Shown one piece after another: positions 1-9,964 of a stretch of 59,062 nt of DNA. Position numbers and translations under genes: made by a program. This DNA comes from Myxococcales bacterium. GTDB lineage: Bacteria > Myxococcota_A > Polyangia > Polyangiales > Polyangiaceae. How positions within the stretch are numbered: position 1 is the first letter of the stretch; every line of letters starts with the position of its first letter. The notes below the pieces were generated by a model that ran no database searches, had not been told where the DNA came from, and saw only the letters and a list, made by a program, of their open reading frames with translations. The stretch spans positions 1-59,062 of the forward strand of contig CANJCO010000029.1 in assembly GCA_947473045.1 (NCBI GenBank), read 5' to 3'.

Positions 1-146
1 AGCAGGCCGTTGAAGAACGGCCTGCTAGCCTTTCATCTCGGGGAGGTATGCACCTCCCCGCCCCGAAAAACGCGGTTTTTCGGGGTCCCCACCCCACGCA
101 ATTGGCTTCGCCAATTACTATCAGGGTGTTTTTCAACACCCTGCTA
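1..146 (-). repeat. Five-hairpin repeat element, copy A
   Basis: The element is a string of five perfect hairpins with almost no spacer: 1-26 (11-bp stem, GAAG loop), 39-60 (9-bp stem), 61-85 (10-bp stem of CCCCG plus five A), 100-116 (7-bp stem AATTGGC) and 122-143 (9-bp stem CAGGGTGTT). A C-rich linker at 86-99 (G-rich on the other strand) joins hairpins three and four. Position 4 to about 145 is identical to the reverse complement of 58916-59061, and a decayed copy lies at 14744-14880. Strand is set by calling the 58916 copy plus. No ORF is carried. It starts at base 1, so the true edge may lie outside the window. Confidence 0.93.
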
Positions 147-181
147 GCATCGAGTTTCAACCTTCCAATTTCAGAGGCTCC

Positions 182-745
182 ATGTCCGGTCGCAGCGCTT
201 GCCTTGTCACCCTCACCGCCATCAGCGTCGCGCTCGCGTGCGGAGGCGCCGTCGAAGACCCGCTGCTTTCCTCGACCACCGACGCCGCCACGGGCGCTGC
301 CGATGCGACGACTCCGCCCACGCGCGATGCCACCGTTTCTCCGCCTGCGACCGACAGCGCGCCGCCCCCCCCGCCGGTCGCGAGCATCCCTTGCGGAGAC
401 GGCGGAACATGCGACCCGAACGCGCAAGTGTGCTGCGTGACGTTCATGGGTCAGCAAGCGTCTACTTCGTGCGTGGCCAAGGGCACGTGCAAAGGCTCGT
501 CGTTCGGGTGCACGAGCGCGGCCAACTGCGGCGCGGGCGAAGTCTGCTGCGGGTCGCTTCAAGGTGGCCAAAGCGTGACCGCGACTTGCAAACCGCAATG
601 CCAGGGGGGCTTCCAGGAGCCGCAGCTGTGCGCGAACAGCGCCGAGTGCAAGACCCCGGGCGAGACTTGCCAGCCGGCGTTTGGCGGACTGTCCACGTGC
701 CGCGGGGGTGGTGGCCCGACGCCCAAGGACGCCGGCCCGGGCTGA
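182..745 (+). CDS. Cys-rich lipoprotein of unknown function
   Basis: The 187-aa protein has a type II signal peptide ending in a lipobox (VALAC, Cys20). A Thr/Asp/Ala/Pro-rich linker of about 45 residues follows, then a Cys-rich globular part with about fourteen cysteines in CC, CxxxxxC and CGxGEVCC patterns. These suggest two or three small disulfide-bonded modules of a type common in secreted myxobacterial proteins. It probably sits on the outer membrane, facing the periplasm or the outside. It starts 36 bases after hairpin array A and ends 52 bases before malate synthase. No catalytic motif is visible and no function can be assigned. Confidence 0.8.
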   Translation: MSGRSACLVTLTAISVALACGGAVEDPLLSSTTDAATGAADATTPPTRDATVSPPATDSAPPPPPVASIPCGDGGTCDPNAQVCCVTFMGQQASTSCVAKGTCKGSSFGCTSAANCGAGEVCCGSLQGGQSVTATCKPQCQGGFQEPQLCANSAECKTPGETCQPAFGGLSTCRGGGGPTPKDAGPG

Positions 746-797
746 GACCTCGCGCAGCGCCCTCTGCGGGCTCGGCCGCGCTACAGTGGCTGGAACC

Positions 798-2378
<1,581 letters not shown>

Positions 2379-2397
2379 GCGTGCGGGCGCGCGCGAC

Positions 2398-3702
2398 CTA
2401 GATCAGCCGCCGCGCCTTCACTTCGAGGTAGCGTTTCACGAGACCGGGCGTGATGTCGCGCGGGTTTTCGTCGAGCACGAGCACCCCGCTCTGCTTGAGG
2501 CCGCGCAGAATGCTGTCGCGAAACGCGAGGGCCTCGGCGGCCGCGGCGCGTACATAAAGGTCGACCGCGCGCTCCGCTGGTGCCACGGCGAGCGCCTCCA
2601 CGTCGGTGTCGCGCATGAGCACGCACAGCGGCACGTGACGGGGCATCAGGCTTCGCAGCGCCGCCGCGAGCTCATGGGCAGCGCGAGGCTCGAGCAAATT
2701 CGTAAAGACAATGAACAGCGATCGCACGCGAACCTGCGACGCGAGGAACGTCATCGCCGCGCGGTAGTCGGTGGCGGCCACGCTCGCCTCGAGGTCGAAC
2801 GCGGCGCGCGCGAGGCGCCGGGCGCCCGAGCGTCCCGCTGCGGGGGCGAGGAACTTGCGCGGAGCATCGTCGAAGAGCAGCAGCCCGGCCTTGTCGCCCC
2901 CGCGAACGGCGACGTCGGCGGCGAGCAACGCAGCGTTGAGCGCGTGGTCAACCTGCTCCAGGCCGTGACTGGCGCCCCGCATGCCTCGGCCCACGTCGAT
3001 GGCAAAGACGACGTTCTGGTTGCTCTCCGCCTGAAACTGCCGAACCGTGGGGTCGTCTCGCCGCGCGGACGAGCGCCAGTCGATGTGACGGACTTCATCG
3101 CCCACCTGATAGGGCCGAAGCCGCTCGAACTCGGTGTCGCCGCCCCGCACGCGCAGCGAGCCGAGGCGCGCGTCCTGCCGCCCCTGCCTGCGCAGCAGCT
3201 CGAGCGCGCGCGACGCGTGCACGTCCGGATAGACGTCCGACTGCGCCGGCAGCGCGATCCGCTCCTGCCGCGCCATCAGCCCGAGTGGCGATCCGTAGCG
3301 CACAGCGACCGCGCCGAACGTTCGAGGCCCGCGACGGGTGGGCGTGAGCTCGTAGCGAACCGCGATCGTCGCGCGCGGCAGCAGCACGAACGGCGCCGGG
3401 AGACCCGTCGTCTCGCTGTTCGACACGGGATCGTCGGACACGACTCCGCGCAGAACGCGCCCGCTGTCGTTTCGAAGCGTGATGACGACCGCATTTTTTC
3501 GGCCGACCGACAGAATGCTCGCGACCTCACGCGAGGCTGCGATGCGGCGCCCGCGCAGCAGAAGCGCGTCTGCGACCATCGCCGCGACGAGCAGAGCATC
3601 AACTGCAAAAAGCGGCACGCGCAGCGCCGAGACAGCGCCCGCAGCGGCCGCGAAGAGCGCGATCAGCAGCGCCAGCGCGGCGGTCTTTCGCTGGGGAAAC
3701 AC
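2398..3702 (-). CDS. DUF58 / vWA-like protein of a MoxR cluster
   Basis: The 434-aa protein begins with two hydrophobic helices (about residues 8-48), followed by a beta-rich region. The DUF58 hallmark RPYQVGDEVRHIDWRSSARR lies at 196-215. A vWA-like C-terminal half carries FAIDVGRGM at about 233-241 in place of a classical DxSxS metal site. DUF58 proteins are encoded next to MoxR ATPases and are thought to be their membrane partners in assembling or maintaining envelope complexes. It is the last gene of a minus-strand operon and follows the MoxR gene by 14 bases. Confidence 0.9.
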   Translation of the reverse strand: MFPQRKTAALALLIALFAAAAGAVSALRVPLFAVDALLVAAMVADALLLRGRRIAASREVASILSVGRKNAVVITLRNDSGRVLRGVVSDDPVSNSETTGLPAPFVLLPRATIAVRYELTPTRRGPRTFGAVAVRYGSPLGLMARQERIALPAQSDVYPDVHASRALELLRRQGRQDARLGSLRVRGGDTEFERLRPYQVGDEVRHIDWRSSARRDDPTVRQFQAESNQNVVFAIDVGRGMRGASHGLEQVDHALNAALLAADVAVRGGDKAGLLLFDDAPRKFLAPAAGRSGARRLARAAFDLEASVAATDYRAAMTFLASQVRVRSLFIVFTNLLEPRAAHELAAALRSLMPRHVPLCVLMRDTDVEALAVAPAERAVDLYVRAAAAEALAFRDSILRGLKQSGVLVLDENPRDITPGLVKRYLEVKARRLI

Positions 3703-3716
3703 GGACGCGAAGACCG

Positions 3717-4673
3717 CTATCCCTGCGCGCGCGGCACGGCGACCACGCGAACGATCTCGGCGATGCGATCATCGGCGGAAATGCCCTGAAGCTGCGCGTC
3801 AGGGTGGAGCATGATCCTGTGGCGCAGCACGGCAGCGGCCATCGGCTGCACGTCGTCGGGCGTGACGAAATCGCGTCCGTCGCTCGCAGCGACCACCTGC
3901 GCCGCGCGCATCAGGGCGAGCGAGGCGCGCGGAGAGGCTCCGAGCTCGATGGCGCGATCGTCACGCGTCCTGCGCACCAGCTCGACGAGGTACGCGATGA
4001 TCGCGTCGTCCATGCGCACCGAACGCGCATGCTGCTGCATTTCGAGCAGCTCCGCCGGGGTCGTGACCGCGCTGAGCTCGAGTTTGCCGGGGTCGAAACC
4101 CAGGAGCTGATTTTTCACGATCGCGTGCTCTTGTTCGCGCGGCGGATCGCCCACGGTGAGCTTCAACAGAAAGCGATCGAGCTGCGCCTCGGGGAGCGGG
4201 TAGGTGCCCTGCGACTCCACTGGATTTTGCGTGGCGATGACCACAAACGGCTCGGGGAGCGCGCGGGAGGTCCCGCCCTCGGTAACGGTGCGATCCTGCA
4301 TGGCTTCGAGCAGCGCGCTCTGCGTTTTAGCGGGCGCGCGGTTGATCTCGTCTGCGAGCAGCATTTGCGTAAACACCGGGCCGGCGACGAAGCGAAGCTC
4401 ACTCGTCTGACGATCGAACACGCTCGAGCCCGTGATGTCGCTCGGCATCAAATCGGGTGTAAACTGAATGCGTTTGAACGCGCAGCCGCTGACCGCCGCC
4501 AGCGCGCGGGCGACGAGCGTCTTGCCGAGGCCCGGCGCCCCTTCGACCAGCACGTGTCCGCCGGCGACGAGGGCGACGCACGCCCCGACAAGCAGCTCCT
4601 GCTGCCCGACAACGGCGCGGGCCATTTGCGACTGGAGTGCGGAAAAGCGCTCAGCGAAGCGATCTGCGTTCAA
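3717..4673 (-). CDS. MoxR family AAA+ ATPase
   Basis: MoxR AAA+ ATPases act as chaperone-like machines that mature or activate membrane and periplasmic complexes, usually with a vWA/DUF58 partner. The 318-aa protein has Walker A GAPGLGKT at 45-52, Walker B LLADEINRAP with Asp109-Glu110, and the MoxR segment QNPVESQGTYPLPEAQLDRF with sensor residues downstream. The length is typical. It lies 14 bases upstream of the DUF58 gene and 32 bases downstream of the DUF4129/DUF4350 gene, so co-transcription is likely. Confidence 0.95.
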   Translation of the reverse strand: MNADRFAERFSALQSQMARAVVGQQELLVGACVALVAGGHVLVEGAPGLGKTLVARALAAVSGCAFKRIQFTPDLMPSDITGSSVFDRQTSELRFVAGPVFTQMLLADEINRAPAKTQSALLEAMQDRTVTEGGTSRALPEPFVVIATQNPVESQGTYPLPEAQLDRFLLKLTVGDPPREQEHAIVKNQLLGFDPGKLELSAVTTPAELLEMQQHARSVRMDDAIIAYLVELVRRTRDDRAIELGASPRASLALMRAAQVVAASDGRDFVTPDDVQPMAAAVLRHRIMLHPDAQLQGISADDRIAEIVRVVAVPRAQG

Positions 4674-4705
4674 GGTGCCCGAAGACTATCAGAAGCCGCA
4701 CGGCT

Positions 4706-6637
4706 TCATGGCGCCGCTCGCCGCATGGCGCGCACATAGAGCGCGGTGAGGCGCCGGAGCTCCGCCAGATTTTCGGCAGCCGTCGCCATCGGGTTCGGAG
4801 GGTTTGTCGCCGCCGCGCAGATCCGATCGCATTCTTCGAACGGCGTCCCGGAGCGCTGCGCGAGAAACGCGACCGGCCCGCTTGCCGCACGCGGCATCGC
4901 TGCGCGAAGGCGCTCTACCGCAAAGCGCGCAAAGGCCGTGAGCGCGTGCCCCGAGGCGCCTGCCCTCGCGTACAAAAACCCTGTCGCTTCGACGTGCTCG
5001 ACGAACGCGCGGCGAGGCGTTTGTTGCGCTTCCGCGGCGCGCGAAAGTCGAACGCCGGCGGCCCAAAACAGCAAGAACGACGCCGCGAGCGCGTGCCACA
5101 TTCCCACGCCGAGGCCGGCGCGCGCGAGGCTGGCGACGGGCGACGACGGCGGCGCGATGCCGTCCATGGGCTGCGCGATCCGGACATCGGAGGCGTGGCT
5201 GCGGGCGACAATCGCGAACGCGACTTCTGCGTTTCCCGGGTGCATCAAGCCAATATTGGTAAACAAGTCGTCCGAGGCCACGCCCAACACGGCCCCGGCG
5301 CCGACCGCGCAAAACGACGCGAACGCGACGCCGTCGCCTGTCCACGCCAGCGTGTTTTCATCCGGGGACGACGCCGCAAAAGGGCCGCAGTCCATCGACA
5401 GCGCGGCCGGCGCTGCGAGGCGCCCTGCGTAGCGCACCGAGCTCGCGCGCGGCTCGTCCGCATCGGATGGCTCGTCGTCCCCGTCGCGCGCGACCTCCAT
5501 GCTCGTGTTGACCTCCAAGGACGCCGACGCCGCCGAGGTCGCGCCGAGCGCAGCGGGCCACAGATCCGTCCGCCCAAGCAACACGAGCACGCCGCCTTCG
5601 CGCGCCCACTCCATCAAGTGGAGCGCTGTGGGCCCGTCGATCGGCGTGCGCTCCAGATCGACCAGGACCGCCCTGTCGGCGTCGGCGCCGGGCGAGGGCA
5701 TCGGCAGACGCGCCAGCGAGCCGACGAGCGGCCCCGCGGTCACGCCCTGTCGCGAGAGAAGCTCTTCGAGCACCTCCGTGCCGGCGGGCTCAGACGCAGT
5801 CCGCCTTGGCCTTTCGTGGCTGCCGCAAGCCGCAAGCGCAAGCGTGAGAGCCGCGAGGGTCGCAGCGGCGCGCACGAGCCGACCTGCGCGCTCCGCCGCC
5901 AGTCCCGAAGCGACAGACGTGGCCGCAGCGCCGCCGAATTTGACCCGATCAACCTCGCGCACGAGCTCGCGCAGCGGCTCCCTCGCAGAGGGCTCGCGGC
6001 ACTCGCGAACGTACTCGCCGTACGTTCGGCCGCTCGCGAGGCGGATCGCGCGGCGAGCGTCGAGCGCAGCCAGCGCAGCCTGCAGAAAGATGTACAATGC
6101 ATGTTCGTGGCGCCCCGCCTCGCGAAGGGCCTCTGCGCGCCCGAGCAGGCGAGCCGCGTCGGGCTCGTCCGCGTCTGCCGCCGCGGCAGGCCCCGCCACG
6201 CTCGCTGCCGAAGCCTGGGGGCGCGCATCGGCCAGCGCGCGATCCGTCCGCGCGCGACGAAACGCCGCAATCGCCAGCGCGATCGCAAACGCAGCGAGCC
6301 CGCCAAACATCAGCCACAAAGCCGCGCGCGCAAAGCGACCGAAAATCGCAGCAACCCAGTCGAAATTCCCGCTTTTATTAGAGACCTCGGGCGGCGCAGC
6401 AGCCGCCGCGGCGCACGCGCGAGCGAGCGGCTCGCAGCCCGCGACGTCCGCGAGCGGACACAGGCGCAGCGCGTCCGGACCGAGTCTCGACGGTGGCGCA
6501 GAGCAAAAGCGCGCAGCGCTCCCGGACAGGAACGTTCGGGCATCGGCACCCGCGCGCTCAGGCCCGATCGCAGCGCGCACCTGCGAGGTCGACCCGAGCG
6601 AAGTCGCGAGCAGAACGACCGCGAGGCGACGCTTCAC
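4706..6637 (-). CDS. DUF4129/DUF4350-type membrane protein
   Basis: The 643-aa protein has a signal peptide, a transmembrane helix at about 105-125, then a cytoplasmic DUF4129-like segment (LREAGRHEHALYIFLQAALA through GRTYGEYVRE). A second helix follows, then a DUF4350-like extracytoplasmic domain containing GGVLVLLGR. A third helix (GMWHALAASFLLFWAAG) comes before the C-terminal cytoplasmic tail. These two domains are normally separate neighbouring genes in MoxR clusters, so this looks like a natural fusion. Its start overlaps the stop of the upstream membrane-protein gene by 4 bases. The domain names come from recalled family patterns, not a search. Confidence 0.8.
   Translation of the reverse strand: MKRRLAVVLLATSLGSTSQVRAAIGPERAGADARTFLSGSAARFCSAPPSRLGPDALRLCPLADVAGCEPLARACAAAAAAPPEVSNKSGNFDWVAAIFGRFARAALWLMFGGLAAFAIALAIAAFRRARTDRALADARPQASAASVAGPAAAADADEPDAARLLGRAEALREAGRHEHALYIFLQAALAALDARRAIRLASGRTYGEYVRECREPSAREPLRELVREVDRVKFGGAAATSVASGLAAERAGRLVRAAATLAALTLALAACGSHERPRRTASEPAGTEVLEELLSRQGVTAGPLVGSLARLPMPSPGADADRAVLVDLERTPIDGPTALHLMEWAREGGVLVLLGRTDLWPAALGATSAASASLEVNTSMEVARDGDDEPSDADEPRASSVRYAGRLAAPAALSMDCGPFAASSPDENTLAWTGDGVAFASFCAVGAGAVLGVASDDLFTNIGLMHPGNAEVAFAIVARSHASDVRIAQPMDGIAPPSSPVASLARAGLGVGMWHALAASFLLFWAAGVRLSRAAEAQQTPRRAFVEHVEATGFLYARAGASGHALTAFARFAVERLRAAMPRAASGPVAFLAQRSGTPFEECDRICAAATNPPNPMATAAENLAELRRLTALYVRAMRRAAP
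6006..6028. repeat. Perfect inverted repeat inside the DUF4129/DUF4350 gene
   Basis: CGAACGTAC and its reverse complement GTACGTTCG flank a five-base centre, and a further CTCG/CGAG pair lies outside (6002-6005 and 6037-6040). The sequence is translated as part of the GRTYGEYVRE segment, so it may be a by-product of coding. It is the strongest stem seen inside this gene. Confidence 0.5.
6091..6101 (-). other. TGCA-N3-TACA motif, site 1 (centre TTG)
   Basis: Exact match in the DUF4129/DUF4350 gene, sense orientation, read as GCA TTG TAC. Confidence 0.6.
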
Positions 6638-7503
6638 GATGCCCTCCGCGGCGCGAGGAGCGTCTCAGCATCCTGCGCGCGCGCAGCCAGCGCAAAGAAG
6701 CGCGTTTGCACGTCCCACGCCTCGACCCGCGTGCGCACGTTCAGATACGCGAGCAGGCGCGCCACGGCGACGTACGGAACCGACAGCCAGAAGCCGGCGA
6801 GCGCAAGCGGGCTGCCTCCGACTTCAATGAGCGCAGGCGGCGCGTCGACTTGGAGGAGATCTTCAAGCAGCGAGCGCCCGGCGTACTCCGCCACGAGCAC
6901 CATCGAGGCGACCACGAGAGCGATCGCGACGAGCGTCAGGAGCGCGTCGCTCGGACTGCTGCCCGACAGAGCGCGCGCGCGCCGCAGGGAAGCAGTAGCG
7001 CCGCCTCTTTCGAGCATCGCAGCCTCGGGCGCGAACACAAAGAGCGCGCCCAACCACAGCGAGACGAGCCCGATGAGCACGCAAAACAAAGCCGCCAGCG
7101 CAATGGCTGCCTTGTTTTCGGACCCCACCGCGAGCGCCAGCAGCAGCGCCGCGGACGCTGGCAGGGCCGCCTGCGCCGCGCGAACGACGACAAGCGCGGA
7201 AGCCGCGCGCACCGAGTCACGGAGCGCGCCGGAGAGCGATGCGCGGTCGTCAAAGACGAGGCGCGAGGCAAACAAGGTAAACGGAGCCTGAGCGACCATG
7301 CCGAGCGCGAGCGCTGCGATCCACGCCGCAATCCAGCCGTGCGAAACGCCGACGAGCCAGCACAACGCAAAGCCGGGCGCGAGCAGCGCGAGCATCGGCC
7401 GCCAAAGCCGCGCGGCATGCGCCGCCACGAAGCGGACCGCGAGGTCGAACACGTCGACGAGGGCGCGGTCACGCAGGACAACGTGCGCGGCGGGCGCGGT
7501 CAC
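6634..7503 (-). CDS. Polytopic membrane protein of the MoxR/SpoIIM cluster
   Basis: The 289-aa product is almost entirely hydrophobic, with about six predicted membrane helices and no catalytic motif. The start is a GTG (7503-7501) that overlaps the TGA of the SpoIIM gene in a GTGA arrangement. The open frame continues upstream to 7617, but only by running through the SpoIIM coding end. The downstream start overlaps the stop the same way, so translation is probably coupled along the cluster. It resembles DUF4013-like integral proteins in composition, but no family can be named with confidence. Confidence 0.8.
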   Translation of the reverse strand: MTAPAAHVVLRDRALVDVFDLAVRFVAAHAARLWRPMLALLAPGFALCWLVGVSHGWIAAWIAALALGMVAQAPFTLFASRLVFDDRASLSGALRDSVRAASALVVVRAAQAALPASAALLLALAVGSENKAAIALAALFCVLIGLVSLWLGALFVFAPEAAMLERGGATASLRRARALSGSSPSDALLTLVAIALVVASMVLVAEYAGRSLLEDLLQVDAPPALIEVGGSPLALAGFWLSVPYVAVARLLAYLNVRTRVEAWDVQTRFFALAARAQDAETLLAPRRAS

Positions 7504-8489
7504 GGAGCCCCCTCGGCACGTGCGCGACCCGCGAGCACGAGATAGGCCGAAACCAGTGCGAACATGGCTCCGCCGAACACGAGCTTCACCTCCGCGGGAA
7601 GACTCGATCCCGACCAAAATCCCTCGAGAAGCGCGGCGACGAGCAGCATGGCCGCGGCACCCGCCACGATCACGACGACATCTTTAGATGTATCTTGCAA
7701 AGAATGAAGCCGCGTTTTTTCGCCCGGCGAGACGATGGACCAACCCATCGAGAGCCCGGCGCCGCCGGCGAGGACAATCGCGCCGAGCTCGAACGAGCCG
7801 TGCCCGATGATGAACACGCCGATGTTCGCGCCGGCGCCCTGCGAAATCACGTAGCCGAGGATCGCACCGATCGAGAGCCCGTTTTGAAACAGGTAAAATG
7901 CCGATCCCAGGCCGCCAAATATTCCCGTCGCAAAGCACCGCAGGGCGATGCCGACGTTGTTGTTGACGTAGAAGCCCGCCATCAGCGCCCCCTCGCCTCC
8001 CCGCCGGCCCTCGTCGAAGCCGCGTGCATACGCCTCGGACAGCTGACGAAGCATCGCTTCGGGCGCCACCTTGAACGCGAACGTGGGATCGCTAAGCGAC
8101 GCGAGCAGGCCAAAGGCGAGCGGCGCAAAAAACAGCAGCGCGGCGAGCGCCACAGCTCCCTTGCGACGTCGCACCGCGCGGGGAAATGCAGCAAACGCCT
8201 CGCGCACGCGCGCGGCTTGCCCGCGACGCGCCGCGTAGAGCGTCGAATGCGCCTGCGCCGCGAGCAGCTCGAGCTGCTCCACGAGCGGCGCCGAGTAACG
8301 CGCGGCCCGAGCATGCGCCAGGTCTGCGCAGGCGTCGCGGTAGCCCGGCGACAGGCGAGCGAGATCGGCGGGCGCAAGCCGGCGAAGTCCGACGTCGGCC
8401 GCCCGCTGCGAAAGGTGCGCGAGCTCGCCCCACGCGCCCTGGCGGCTCGAGACGAACGCTCCCTCCGTCAGGCGCGACGTCAGCGCCAT
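7500..8489 (-). CDS. SpoIIM family (stage II sporulation protein M-like) membrane protein
   Basis: The 329-aa protein has a soluble helical N-terminal third followed by at least five membrane helices. The conserved SpoIIM core is visible: NNNVGIALRCFATGIFGG, NGLSIGAILG, and HGSFELGAIVLAGGAGL near the C-terminus. In non-sporulating bacteria these proteins occur with RDD, MoxR and DUF58 genes, as here, and are thought to act in envelope maintenance. It overlaps the RDD gene upstream by 10 bases and the membrane-protein gene downstream by 4. The name does not imply endospore formation. Confidence 0.92.
   Translation of the reverse strand: MALTSRLTEGAFVSSRQGAWGELAHLSQRAADVGLRRLAPADLARLSPGYRDACADLAHARAARYSAPLVEQLELLAAQAHSTLYAARRGQAARVREAFAAFPRAVRRRKGAVALAALLFFAPLAFGLLASLSDPTFAFKVAPEAMLRQLSEAYARGFDEGRRGGEGALMAGFYVNNNVGIALRCFATGIFGGLGSAFYLFQNGLSIGAILGYVISQGAGANIGVFIIGHGSFELGAIVLAGGAGLSMGWSIVSPGEKTRLHSLQDTSKDVVVIVAGAAAMLLVAALLEGFWSGSSLPAEVKLVFGGAMFALVSAYLVLAGRARAEGAP
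7689..7699 (-). other. TGCA-N3-TACA motif, site 2 (centre AGA)
   Basis: Exact match in the SpoIIM gene, sense orientation, read as TTG CAA GAT ACA, within an AT-rich run of rare codons. Confidence 0.6.
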
Positions 8490-9313
8490 CGCGCGCCTCG
8501 CTTTGCAGAGCGCGGAGCCTCGTCGCGACCCGCGTGCTGGGCGCGGTCGTAGAGCAGCGCGAGCGTGCGGACCGGATCGGCAACGGCGAACGCGAAGCGT
8601 CTGGAAATCGGGCCTACCACCAGGCGGGCCAGCTCGTTGGCGCGCGAGGCCGGCAAGGCGGCGCGGCGGCGCAAGAACAACTCGAGGGCGGCGCGCTCCT
8701 CAGGATCGAACAGCACGTCGGCCGGCATCGCGGCGATCTCGTCCGGCTGCGGCGGAGGCCAGATGGGCGCCACGAAGCCGCGGGGAGCACGCGGAACGAT
8801 GATGACCATCGTGGCGGCCGCCCGATCGCCGAGGCGCTGAAATCGGTGCGACAGCAGCATCGACGCGAGCCCTACAACATACCCTACCGGCATCAGGTCC
8901 GCCGCTCGAAGCAAGTTGCGCAGGGCAGCCTGCGGGGGTCCGACGGGCCTGCCATCGGTCGTGACCACACGAATCCCGGCGGCCATTTTTCCAGGCGTCG
9001 CGCCGAGGAGGCCCTCCCACGCAGCAAAATAAATCCACTGCGCGGCAAAGAGCAGCACGAGGAGCAGGCCGATACCCAGCCCCGCGGAGTCGGAGATCGC
9101 GCCGCCAAGCCCCGCGCCTCCGACCACGGCAAGGGCGACGACGAGCGCGACCGCGATGACGACGCCGTAGCAAATCACGAGGTCGAGCGCGTGCGCCAGG
9201 GCGCGGCGCGCGGGCCCCGCCACGCGATGACGAAACACGATGTGCTCGGGCGTCTCGACCGCGACGTCGGTATCGAGCGGCGGAAGCGCGTGCGTCCCCA
9301 TGAATCGAGCCAT
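8480..9313 (-). CDS. RDD family membrane protein
   Basis: The 277-aa protein carries an RDD-type domain. The sequence RRALAHALDLVICYGVV begins the first helix with its Arg-Asp pattern. A second hydrophobic stretch and the motif GATPGKMAAGIRVVTTDGRP follow, then a helix ending in LSHRFQRLGDRAAATMV. RDD proteins are three-helix membrane proteins of poorly defined function, sometimes linked to ion exchange. The C-terminal 90 residues are cytoplasmic and Arg/Ala-rich. An internal Met at residue 5 is an alternative start; neither has a clear Shine-Dalgarno. Confidence 0.88.
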   Translation of the reverse strand: MARFMGTHALPPLDTDVAVETPEHIVFRHRVAGPARRALAHALDLVICYGVVIAVALVVALAVVGGAGLGGAISDSAGLGIGLLLVLLFAAQWIYFAAWEGLLGATPGKMAAGIRVVTTDGRPVGPPQAALRNLLRAADLMPVGYVVGLASMLLSHRFQRLGDRAAATMVIIVPRAPRGFVAPIWPPPQPDEIAAMPADVLFDPEERAALELFLRRRAALPASRANELARLVVGPISRRFAFAVADPVRTLALLYDRAQHAGRDEAPRSAKRGARWR

Positions 9314-9337
9314 TGTACGCCGGCGCCGCGCGTGCGC

Positions 9338-9964
9338 TCAGCGCGGCTGCGCGCGCTCGCGAGGCACCAGACCCACATCGCCGAGCCCGAGCTCGCCAAA
9401 GATGCGCGTGCGCGCGAGCGCGATGCGGGACGACAGCAGGTCTTCCTGTTTTGACGCCACTTCGGTCGTGTAGTGGAAGAAAATGCAGCGGCGAATCCAC
9501 CCCCCGACCGCGATGACGTGCCCGCGAAGTGCGCCGTTTTCACGCGGCTCGACGGCGACGACCAGGCGCGTGTCGAAGCTGCCGGGGCCGGTAATTCGGC
9601 CCTCTTCGAGCGGATCGAGTTGTGCGTCGGGAAACACGCCCGACAGTCGGGCTGTGACCTCGCAGCGCTGCCGGCTCTGCAGCTCCTCGCTGCTCCAGGC
9701 CTGAAGCACAACGCGCTCGCCCGTCGACGGGCGCACGGCCACCAGCGTGGGTCCGGAGTGGTCGTCGACCCTCCACGATTTTCCGTCAGGTAGCGGCAAC
9801 GTCACGCCAAAGCGCGTGGACGTAAACCGCGGCCACTTCGACGGCGCGTCGCGATCCCTGGCTGGCTCCGCCGCTGCCTGCGGCGCGCGCGCAGCCGGCG
9901 CAGGCCCACACGCGACGGTCGCCAACGCGGCCGCCGCGAGCAGCGTCAGACCTTGGCGAGCCAC
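9338..9964 (-). CDS. Lipoprotein of the MoxR/SpoIIM cluster
   Basis: The 208-aa protein has a lipoprotein signal ending LATVAC (Cys19). An Ala/Pro-rich linker is followed by a single small domain starting around FTSTRFGVTLPLPDGKSWRVDD. That pattern resembles periplasmic proteins that present a beta sheet to a partner. It lies between ilvE, whose stop it overlaps by 19 bases, and the RDD gene. It may be the periplasmic part of the RDD-SpoIIM-MoxR assembly; that is inference from position only. Confidence 0.75.
   Translation of the reverse strand: MARQGLTLLAAAALATVACGPAPAARAPQAAAEPARDRDAPSKWPRFTSTRFGVTLPLPDGKSWRVDDHSGPTLVAVRPSTGERVVLQAWSSEELQSRQRCEVTARLSGVFPDAQLDPLEEGRITGPGSFDTRLVVAVEPRENGALRGHVIAVGGWIRRCIFFHYTTEVASKQEDLLSSRIALARTRIFGELGLGDVGLVPRERAQPR

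Noticed and set aside
6278-6910. GCGATCGC octamers resembling cyanobacterial HIP1
   Set aside because: Their frequency seems in line with base and codon composition; no spacing pattern was seen.
4637-7291. A long plus-strand open frame opposite the MoxR/DUF4350 genes
   Set aside because: Arg/Ala/Pro-rich translation with no family motif; it is the reverse-strand shadow of well-recognised minus-strand genes, as expected at this GC content.
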